A program made the position numbers and the translations under genes. The notes under the pieces are model-generated. The model was not told the DNA's origin, did not search any database, and worked only from the letters and a program-made list of their open reading frames with translations. A stretch of 64,000 bases of DNA from Pseudoalteromonas shioyasakiensis. GTDB taxonomy: Bacteria; Pseudomonadota; Gammaproteobacteria; Enterobacterales; Alteromonadaceae. This document shows, piece after piece, positions 53,751 to 61,084 of the stretch. The stretch spans positions 62,001-126,000 of the forward strand of contig NZ_JANIGL010000007.1 of assembly GCF_024518675.1 (NCBI RefSeq), in the 5' to 3' direction. Numbering within the stretch: position 1 is the first letter of the stretch; each line of letters opens with the position of its first letter.

Positions 53751-53760
53751 AATGGTAAGT
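53742..53760. promoter_or_regulatory. palindromic operator over the toxin start codon
   Basis: ACTTACCAT-A-ATGGTAAGT, a perfect 19-bp palindrome that includes the toxin ATG (complement of 53748-53750). Antitoxin binding here would block the start of translation and transcription. MqsA-type regulators bind such palindromes. Confidence 0.6.
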
Positions 53761-53845
53761 CCACTTTATTAGTCAAAATTTTCTCACTTTAGTTCAAACT
53801 AACTCTACTTATAATTAAATCTTTAATTCAACTGCTGTGTAATCT

Positions 53846-55750
53846 CTAAAACTTGAGGGTTTTTTCCAAAATAGAATTCTCAGTAAACAACTCAAGATCT
53901 TTACTGAACTCCGATAAAAGACTTTGGATCGATTTTTTATTTTCTTTTAATAAATTAAACCAATTACTTAGCTCAACCTGTTTATCATAACTAGGAAGAG
54001 AAATTACTATGCTATTTAGCTGCTTAATTGATATGAACTTTTGCACAGTACCTGTAGCAATTTGATTTAGGTTCATACTCTGTAATAAATGAGCTAAATA
54101 CGGTGTGAACACACTTTTGTCATCTTTTACTTCTAAACTTATGGCGTTACTGGTTAACCAATGTGGTCCGGGTGATAAGTGAATATTCCCACAATACATT
54201 CCAACCTTTCCAATAACGATTGAACCACTAAATCTATTTGCTTCTTCGTAATAGCCTATAATCCCATTACCTCCAAAAACTGGGTATGATCCATTACTTA
54301 ATACTTCAGATTTATTAAGGTTAGCCCCACTCCTGAGATCACAGACACTCTTAATAGCCACATCTGTGAAATGTTCGACATCTATATTTTTTGATGCATT
54401 TTTAAAACAACTTTCAATTAATTCAACTAGAGCTAATTGGTCTTTCTTTAATGAATTAATTTTTTCTAGCTTATCAAAACTAAACTTCTCTTCTTTTTTT
54501 TGTAATGAAAACGAAAGGTTAAAGGTTTCGTCTGCTAATAGGGACTTTTTATCTATTAGGCAAGAATTTTCACCTACACTTCTACTTTCAAACTGAGAAA
54601 TAAACTCTTCAAAGTCACTATCATTAATTGAGTTAAGTTTATTCAAAGGCTTCGCAGTATTTAACTCATAAAACCAAATATCTTTCCCTGGCATTGAGTT
54701 TTCAAAAAACAGTACACTAACCTTAACCCCTGTATATGGTGCTAAAACTCCTTCCGGAAGGCTTAAAATAGAGTGCAAATTAAACTGAGTTAATAATTGG
54801 CCCCTCAAAACATCAAGCTGATTAGCCTTATTAAACAAAAGGCCATCAGGAACAATCAGGGCCGCTTTGCCATTTTTCGCCAACTTATCCATTGCATGTT
54901 TGAGAAACATAGCCTCTAAATTGCCAGTGTATCCATTGTAGTAATACTCGTATTTACTAATGTCAGAGGCTTTACCAAATGGCACACCTGAAAGAATAAG
55001 GTCGTACTTTAAGTCATCTTTAATTAGTAAAGAATCGGATAACGATATCTGTTTAATATCAATGCCATTTAAAAGTAAATTAAGTATCCCAATTAAATAA
55101 GCAAAAGGACTAATATCGTTCCCTATTGCCTTAAAACTCCTATCCTCATAAGTTTTAGATAAGTGTTTTTCAACTTCCACAAACGCACGCCCAGTGCCCA
55201 TCGCGGGGTCATAGATACTTGTTTGAGGGCTGGGATTGCTTACTTTAACCATCGCCTCAACTAAAGGCTTTGGAGAATGAAATGCACCAGAAGAGCTTGA
55301 ATCTTTAACCATACTTAATAACAACTGATCAAAATCAACGCTCAAGAATTCGTAAAAATCAAGATCTTCCAATTCATATAACGCGGCCTCTAAAACTTTT
55401 AAAGAGCGAATACGAAGTGGAATATTATTAAATATAACGTCAATATTTCTCCAACTATTATCACCTAACAAACACTTATCAAAAAAACTTTCGTTACCAC
55501 GAATTACTTCATGGAATATGCTTTTTATAATAGAAAAATCATTACTTATTTTCCCGTGTCCTAAGCCATTAACTTCGGAGAATAGCCCCCTAAATGAGCT
55601 TCTGCAAATGTCACTCTGACTATTAGAGGCAACGTCATAAAAATACTTTATTAAAAGCAATAAAGATAGTTGCTCTATTGAATTGTTGATACCTGTATCT
55701 TTTCTCAGCAACTCAACTATACGTGCCAATTTATTATTGGAATTTTTCAT
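53846..55750 (-). CDS. N6-adenine methylase fused to one type I specificity domain (HsdM-HsdS half)
   Basis: 634 residues. The methylase core has motif I YDPAMGTGRAFVEVEK (about 181-196) and the HsdM-like TGNLEAMFLKHAMDKL. Motif IV, usually NPPF, reads GVPF (Gly255 replaces the catalytic Asn), so methyl transfer may be lost. Residues about 470-600 form one HsdS-type target-recognition domain (SGANLNKSEVLSNGSYPVFGGNGIIGYY, HWLTSNAIS). No HsdR lies nearby. The start overlaps the broken ATPase gene by 17 bases, which points to a two-gene system. Confidence 0.85.
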   Translation of the reverse strand: MKNSNNKLARIVELLRKDTGINNSIEQLSLLLLIKYFYDVASNSQSDICRSSFRGLFSEVNGLGHGKISNDFSIIKSIFHEVIRGNESFFDKCLLGDNSWRNIDVIFNNIPLRIRSLKVLEAALYELEDLDFYEFLSVDFDQLLLSMVKDSSSSGAFHSPKPLVEAMVKVSNPSPQTSIYDPAMGTGRAFVEVEKHLSKTYEDRSFKAIGNDISPFAYLIGILNLLLNGIDIKQISLSDSLLIKDDLKYDLILSGVPFGKASDISKYEYYYNGYTGNLEAMFLKHAMDKLAKNGKAALIVPDGLLFNKANQLDVLRGQLLTQFNLHSILSLPEGVLAPYTGVKVSVLFFENSMPGKDIWFYELNTAKPLNKLNSINDSDFEEFISQFESRSVGENSCLIDKKSLLADETFNLSFSLQKKEEKFSFDKLEKINSLKKDQLALVELIESCFKNASKNIDVEHFTDVAIKSVCDLRSGANLNKSEVLSNGSYPVFGGNGIIGYYEEANRFSGSIVIGKVGMYCGNIHLSPGPHWLTSNAISLEVKDDKSVFTPYLAHLLQSMNLNQIATGTVQKFISIKQLNSIVISLPSYDKQVELSNWFNLLKENKKSIQSLLSEFSKDLELFTENSILEKTLKF

Positions 55751-57593
55751 TAGTGGCCACCAAATACTTATACATATTTACAATATCTTCGCTTATTTCT
55801 TCTTTAGGCATACGAGATACAAAATTTTGAGTCTTCTCAATACAAAATCCTTTTCCTTCTATATTTACAAAAGGATCGATTACTCCCTTAACTAACTCAG
55901 AACTCAATTTAGCTAAAGAATCATTAAAATTTCCACCTTCGTCTAAATCACCATTTTTATTAACTTTCAACTGCTCATGAGGATGCAATCTACTATTAAT
56001 ATCTACAGACAAATCTCCTAATACTGTTTGAGACAATAGATAATTGCTTTATTTCTCGTCGTCTCCAAGAAAGTAATGATGTGCTGGATAGAGACTTGCT
56101 ACCTTTTTTCTTTTTACCCTCTGGTTTTTTAGGAGTGAAATTTTCATGCTTGTTAACAATTAATGGAATCTTAGTGGTTCCTATAAGCCCCAGAGGGTAA
56201 TCATCACGATCACAAATCATGAAAACATTTCGAGTATAGCTATCTAAATACTTGTAGTGGTTCTCAAAATTACTCAACCAAGTGATCTTATTGTCTGCAA
56301 ACTTCTGCTTTTCATATTCTTCTTTATATCCAGAACTAACACTTAAACAAATGAAACTAGACAAATTATGTAATATCTCTGCAGTACTCCCTTGATCGAC
56401 ACCTAACTTTTTTAATACTAAAATTTTAAAAATTTCCCAGTCGTGTGCATGATCTATTAAAACCACATTTCTATACATTGAGACGAGTTTAAATTGAATT
56501 GATTGAACCTCAGAGAGGGATTCTAGCCTCTGTGTTAGCTTAAAAGCAGAGTCATTATTTTGGATAAAACCACACTCAATAACCTTTAATTTGTCTATCC
56601 CAGCTTTTGAAATAGAATCTAATAAATGGGTAGTAGTAATAACTTTACCTTCTAACCCCTGAAATACGTCCCAGAGATTACCAATATTTTTATAGTGAAG
56701 ATGCGAGTCAGCTTCATCAAATAAAAACAAAGTGTTTCTCTATCAAACAGATCCACTAGTGCATAAAGAAAAAGCAGTTGATATTCGCCATCACTCATAT
56801 CTTCCAAGCGTAAAGTTTTAGTGCCCTCACCCTCCCATTCATTACCCGTTGAAAACTCAATCTTAATACTACTTCTAACAATGAAGTAATCATTATCAGC
56901 GGCTTGTGTAAAGAACATTGTTTTCGAATCAAAAGAGGTTTGTTCATCAGTTTCAAAAGATACTTCGGAAATTTTACTTTGAGATAAGCTAACCGTTTTA
57001 AGAGCTATTGAATCTCTAAAATCATAGCTATCATCAATTAGACTATTAATAAAATTACTTAAAGTCTGGTGATATGCTTTATTTGTAATAACATCGCTAT
57101 TACCGCTCGCTTCTTCCTTACTTGCCTGCTTCACCTGTTCTAGGTAGGCTTTATCAACTTTAACGTCAAAAGATAACTTTGTTGACTCATCTTCATCGAA
57201 GTCATTTTCAACAACGTAGTTATTTTGCCTTAAAAACTTACGTACTAAGCCACTATGATCGCCTGTTGTAGATAAGAAAATTAAAAGTTTCGCTAGTGAT
57301 TTGTCATAGTAAAAACAATCTAAGCTAAGCGCTCTTTTGTTCGCTCGCTCAGTATTTAAATAATGAGCAAATCGCTCAGAATAGCTTTCGTTTTGCCCTG
57401 AAGAAAAACAAACCACTTTATAATCTTCGTAGAGAGTGCTGCCTGGCTTTAGTTTTTCATCAAAAATAGATTTCAAAATTGATGATTTACCAGAACCATT
57501 TCCACCAATAAATGTAGCAATTTTTTCAAAGTCTAATATTTGAGCTTCTGGATGTAATGCATTACCAGGTAAAGGTAAGGAAATTGCTGCCAT
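55734..57593 (-). pseudogene. frameshifted AAA-ATPase with TOPRIM-like region (defence gene)
   Basis: One protein read in three frames. Frame 1 (from 57593) has Walker A FIGGNGSGKSSILK (about 29-41) and the signature-like LEDMSDGEYQLLFLYAL. It breaks near 56727 in a T run just before Walker B, which continues in frame 2 as FLFDEADSHLHYKNIG (start 56730). Frame 2 carries a DUF4435/TOPRIM-like stretch (NVVLIDHAHDWEIFKIL, MICDRDDYPLG) and breaks near 56030. Frame 3 (56036 to 55734) supplies the last 100 residues. Two single-base changes would restore the reading. It looks like an OLD/PARIS-like ATPase partnered with the methylase. Sequencing error is possible. Confidence 0.75.
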
Positions 57594-58082
57594 GTTAATA
57601 ATATTCCTTTATGTATCCGTATGCTCTATCAAGCAGTACTCAGTCATTATGAAGCTTATATTTATGCAAAACATTACGCGAGGGTTCTACCCCCGTATGC
57701 AACCTATTATTTTATATCTTGCTAGTCAAGGAAGCTAACAACAATCATAAAAGCGTTACATCATTTGCTATACCATCTCATATCACAGAGGAAGTCACCT
57801 CAGAATTATCAACGATAAGCTTATAAATACGAGTTGTAGTCTTTTTGGATTGCCTCTCTAAATCTTTTTTACTTTGTCAGTAAAAAATTGATGCTATAGA
57901 CAATCAACATAATATAACTAAATGCAAAAAGTAACACATTAACTAAACTAGTTTCGCGTTCAGACATGTATTTACGGGTACTTAGCTTTCATCATAAAAA
58001 GTAACCACCTGCATTAAAAAATTGTATTTTCTATTCTTTTTTAATTTGATTAAACGTATGTAATGTTTAACTGGATAAGGAT
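57594..58082. other. AT-rich intergenic region at the island edge
   Basis: About 490 bp with no convincing ORF and no recognised RNA. It contains the promoter of the leftward ATPase gene. Base composition is AT-rich like the island genes. Confidence 0.4.
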
Positions 58083-58342
58083 ATACCCAAACCACCTTAA
58101 GATCTGAGTTTCAGTTGGAATTAAAAATGATTTAGGCAAGGCATTGATTGCAAGTAATAGTGGTTCTATTGTTAAAATCAATAACGCAGTATCAATCGCT
58201 TTTAAACCAATCCTTGGGACGTTTCACACACTTACTCCCAGCAGTATGGCTTAAAGACAACACCTGCCTATTTTGCAAAGTTACGCCTTGGTATTAACCC
58301 CCTGTGAAACGCTGGGCTCTGTATCTTGAGGTGGTTTGGGTA
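58083..58342. mobile_element. MITE-like element with 21-bp terminal inverted repeats
   Basis: ATACCCAAACCACCTTAAGAT at the left end and the complement of ATACCCAAACCACCTCAAGAT at the right (20 of 21). The 260-bp interior encodes no protein. It includes a second inverted pair, CGTTTCACA (58220) and TGTGAAACG (58303). No clear target-site duplication was found. The size, ends and lack of a gene fit a MITE moved in trans by an unidentified transposase. Confidence 0.65.
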
Positions 58343-58384
58343 TTAATGCGCTATACTGGCGCAAATTTTTTTAAATAAACTGTT

Positions 58385-58921
58385 ATGGCTCTTAAATCTA
58401 CCATTATTAAAGCGCAATTATCGCTAAGCGATATGGATCGCCACATCTATCAAGATTTCAATTTAACTTTGGCCCAGCATCCGTCTGAAAATGAGCAGCG
58501 CTTGATGATCCGGCTCCTTGCATATGCACTCAATGCATGTGAAGGGCTTGAGTTTACTAAGGGCTTATGTGCTGATGATGAGCCAGAGCTGTGGCATAAA
58601 AACTACAGTGATGAGATTGAGCTATGGGTGGAGCTGGGACTGCCCGATGAAAAGCGCTTGAAAAAGGCCTGCAATAAATCAAAACAAGTCGTGCTTTATA
58701 CTTATGGTGAAAATAACCAAGCTATTTGGTGGCAAAAACATCAACCTAAGTTGTATGATTTTAAAAACTTAAGCATTTATAGTTTAGACTTTGCTGCTAC
58801 ACAAGCACTTGCTGCAATGGTTGATCGTAATATCTCACTAACCATTACGGTTCAAGATGGTGATGTATGGGTGAGCTCTGATTCAGTTAACATTGAAATA
58901 AAACCAGTACAATTAATGTGA
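58385..58921 (+). CDS. yaeQ: YaeQ family protein
   Basis: 178 residues. The family signature is seen at the start (MALKSTIIKAQLSLSDMDRHIY) and in HPSENEQRLMIRLLAYALNA and DEPELW. YaeQ has a PD-(D/E)XK nuclease-like fold. Its role is unknown; it was once linked to RfaH-independent haemolysin transcription. It marks the return to ordinary chromosome after the island. Confidence 0.9.
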   Translation: MALKSTIIKAQLSLSDMDRHIYQDFNLTLAQHPSENEQRLMIRLLAYALNACEGLEFTKGLCADDEPELWHKNYSDEIELWVELGLPDEKRLKKACNKSKQVVLYTYGENNQAIWWQKHQPKLYDFKNLSIYSLDFAATQALAAMVDRNISLTITVQDGDVWVSSDSVNIEIKPVQLM

Positions 58922-58949
58922 TTGTAGATTCGATAGACTAAGAGGTTGT

Positions 58950-59546
58950 ATGGCTGTTAAACAAGTTGTGGTATTACATGGATTGTATATGTCTGGCTTT
59001 GTCATGCGCCCGCTGTGCTCACGCCTTGAAAAAGCAGGGTTACGTATCTTAAACCTAACTTATAATACTCTTACACCTGATCGTGACACTATTTTTAAGC
59101 AAATAGATACATTTATTGGTGATAAAGAGACTGCGCTGGTCTGCCACTCTATGGGCGGTTTAGTCGCACGTGCATATCTAGAAGCACACTCGCCACAAAG
59201 TAATAATGTTACAAAGGTCATCACCTTAGGCACTCCACATAAAGGCAGCCATATTGCGCATCAGATGCAACAAAAAGGCTTTGATGTATTTTTAAAAAAT
59301 AGCGTCGAATTTTTACTGTCTAAAAATGGTGATTGGCCTTTTAACGCTAAACTTTACAGCATTGCTGGCGATTTACCCTTGGGCTTAATGCCATTAATCG
59401 CTAGAGGCAGCCAATCAGATGGCACCGTACTACTAGACGAGACAAAGCTTAATGGCATGGCAGAACATAAAGTGTTTCATTTAAGTCACACAGGTATGAT
59501 CTACTCACGCCAAGTTATGAATTACATTGTTGAACTGCTTATTTAA
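58950..59546 (+). CDS. alpha/beta hydrolase, lipase-like
   Basis: 198 residues. Oxyanion region VVLHGLYMSGFVM, nucleophile elbow VCHSMGGLVARAYL (Ser around residue 72) and the TLGTPHKGSHIA block place it among short triacylglycerol lipase/PGAP1-like hydrolases. The catalytic Asp is probable in SDGTVLLDE and the His in HLSHTGMIYS. It is 28 bp after yaeQ and probably cotranscribed. There is no signal peptide, so it is cytoplasmic. Substrate unknown. Confidence 0.85.
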   Translation: MAVKQVVVLHGLYMSGFVMRPLCSRLEKAGLRILNLTYNTLTPDRDTIFKQIDTFIGDKETALVCHSMGGLVARAYLEAHSPQSNNVTKVITLGTPHKGSHIAHQMQQKGFDVFLKNSVEFLLSKNGDWPFNAKLYSIAGDLPLGLMPLIARGSQSDGTVLLDETKLNGMAEHKVFHLSHTGMIYSRQVMNYIVELLI

Positions 59547-59562
59547 CCTGAACGCTGATTGT

Positions 59563-59772
59563 TTAATCTTCTGCACTTGCAGCGACCTTGTAAGCTACAA
59601 ATGCAATAATTGCTAATATGAGTGGTGTTGGCGCGGCAATGTAACCAAAGGTGTTAAAGTTGGCAAAGCTAGCCCCGGCTAAGTGACCGACTAACCCAAC
59701 AACAAATGCTAGCAATGCGATTCCAATAACAACCAATTCCATTTTACTTTCTTTTTCTGTTTTAGTTTGCAT
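59563..59772 (-). CDS. small membrane protein, unknown
   Basis: 69 residues from the ATG on the complement of 59770-59772, six bases after GGGAGA; a later Met (MELVVIG) is the alternative. Two hydrophobic helices (IGIALLAFVVGLVGHLAG and PTPLILAIIAFVAYKVA) flank a short loop. No family recognised. An FNR-like box lies about 60 bp upstream, so oxygen-linked expression is possible. Confidence 0.65.
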   Translation of the reverse strand: MQTKTEKESKMELVVIGIALLAFVVGLVGHLAGASFANFNTFGYIAAPTPLILAIIAFVAYKVAASAED

Positions 59773-60142
59773 ATGCAATCTCCCAATTGTTTAACTGGGT
59801 TCAGTATGCAGCGTCTAAAAACTGAACTATTGACCTAAATCAAATCAGCTACGTCACCGTTTATAATGTGATAAAAAGTTTGCTCTAGATCATAATTTTC
59901 ATCTATTTTTAATCAGCAAGTAGGTGTTTTCATTATTAGGGGTGGTTTTTGTAAAATTAAGTCCCATGTCTATTATAGATTTGAATAGCATAGTAATTTG
60001 TAAAACTTATTAGGCTCAACTTATGATAGTTAAAACCTATCAACATTATTGATATTAACCATTTTACAGATAAGCAATAATGGCTGATACTTAGCTCTAG
60101 TCACCGAGTAACACACTTAACAGTTTTATTAAGGAGAAGAAT
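59773..60142. other. divergent promoter region of the small membrane gene and dps
   Basis: About 370 bp without a gene. It contains the FNR-like site at 59830-59843 and the dps promoter region, AT-rich. No OxyR or IHF site could be assigned by eye. Confidence 0.4.
59830..59843. promoter_or_regulatory. FNR-like box
   Basis: TTGAC-CTAA-ATCAA matches TTGAT-N4-ATCAA at nine of ten positions, about 60 bp before the small membrane gene start. It could also serve dps further away. Confidence 0.45.
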
Positions 60143-60616
60143 ATGTCACAGGTAAATGCAATAGGTCTTAACAGCGCAAAAAGTGAAGATATCGTAAAAT
60201 CACTCAATACTCTGTTAAGCAGTTATCAAATTCAATACATGAATGCGCGCAGTTTTCATTGGAATATCAAGGGCCGTAACTTCTTTGAGTTACATGTAAA
60301 GTTTGAAGAGATTTACAACTTATTACTTTTAAAAGTAGATGAAATCGCAGAGCGTATTTTAACCCTTGATGGCGCGCCACTCCATGCATTCTCTGATTAT
60401 TTAGAGATCAGCGAAATTAAAGAAGCAAAAGGTATCAGCGATGGTGTTACCGCTGTTGAGAATTTATTAGCAGGTTACAGCACACTAATTAAAATGCAGC
60501 GTGAAATTTTAGCTCAAGCTGGTGAAGCCGATGATGAAGGCACAGCTTCATTAATGGGTGATTATATCACCGAGCAAGAAAAACTCGTTTGGATGCTAAA
60601 AGCATACTTAGATTAA
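60143..60616 (+). CDS. dps: Dps family DNA-binding ferritin-like protein
   Basis: 157 residues. The ferroxidase-site pattern is present: NARSFHWNIKGRNFFELHVKFEEIYNLLLLKVDEIAERIL, with the Dps-typical His and Asp/Glu ligands from neighbouring subunits. It stores iron and protects DNA from peroxide. AAGGAGA precedes the ATG. The short N terminus has few lysines, so DNA binding may be weak. Confidence 0.93.
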   Translation: MSQVNAIGLNSAKSEDIVKSLNTLLSSYQIQYMNARSFHWNIKGRNFFELHVKFEEIYNLLLLKVDEIAERILTLDGAPLHAFSDYLEISEIKEAKGISDGVTAVENLLAGYSTLIKMQREILAQAGEADDEGTASLMGDYITEQEKLVWMLKAYLD

Positions 60617-60623
60617 AATCATT

Positions 60624-60650
60624 AAGGCCCTCAATTGAGGGCCTTGCTTT
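60624..60650. terminator. terminator after dps
   Basis: AAGGCCCTC and GAGGGCCTT form a perfect stem around AATT, followed by TGCTTTT. It also borders the convergent gene at 60650. Confidence 0.8.
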
Positions 60651-61048
60651 TACAGCCAATTTTTTACATATTCATAATCAGGGTGCTTTTCTAGGTAGCT
60701 TTGCACAGTAGGATAAAACTGTATATTCATATCACTGCCGCGCCAAATACTTTCCAGCATATTTTTTGCTATGAGAGTTGGTTGAATGTAGTCAACCTGC
60801 TTATAGCCACGCGCTTTTACACCATGAAAATACTCTTTGGTTACAGCTAAGCTATCCGCAGTAGTTAGCTCGAACTCTGTAAGATTAATTACGGCGTATT
60901 CAATAGAGTTAGCAGGTAATTGCGCAAGATCAGTAAAAACAGCTTTAGTGAAAGCTTGAACACCTTCCGTATTAAAACTGCCAATCACTTTAATAAAAAT
61001 AATTGGCGGCTCGATTGAATATTGCCAATCACCATGCGCGTTAAACAT
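60650..61048 (-). CDS. hypothetical protein, 132 residues
   Basis: No family recognised with confidence. The pattern (an EPPIIFIKVIGSFNTEGVQAF strand-helix, IEYAVINLTEFELTTADS) resembles the SpoIIAA/STAS-like fold of small cytoplasmic regulators. No signal peptide or membrane helix. The coding region ends inside the dps terminator stem region, convergent with dps, and lies 36 bp before the S9 peptidase gene end (same strand). Confidence 0.6.
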   Translation of the reverse strand: MFNAHGDWQYSIEPPIIFIKVIGSFNTEGVQAFTKAVFTDLAQLPANSIEYAVINLTEFELTTADSLAVTKEYFHGVKARGYKQVDYIQPTLIAKNMLESIWRGSDMNIQFYPTVQSYLEKHPDYEYVKNWL

Positions 61049-61084
61049 TGCTCTACCTTAAAAGTGCACCTACACTATTTTTAA

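Noticed and set aside
53846-55750. Complete type I restriction-modification system
   Set aside because: There is no HsdR helicase, only one recognition half-domain, and motif IV is altered.
56640-56760. Programmed -1 frameshift in the ATPase gene
   Set aside because: The T run lacks a proper slippery heptamer (the A-site Tyr codon would re-pair poorly) and a second shift is needed near 56030, so decay or sequencing error is simpler.
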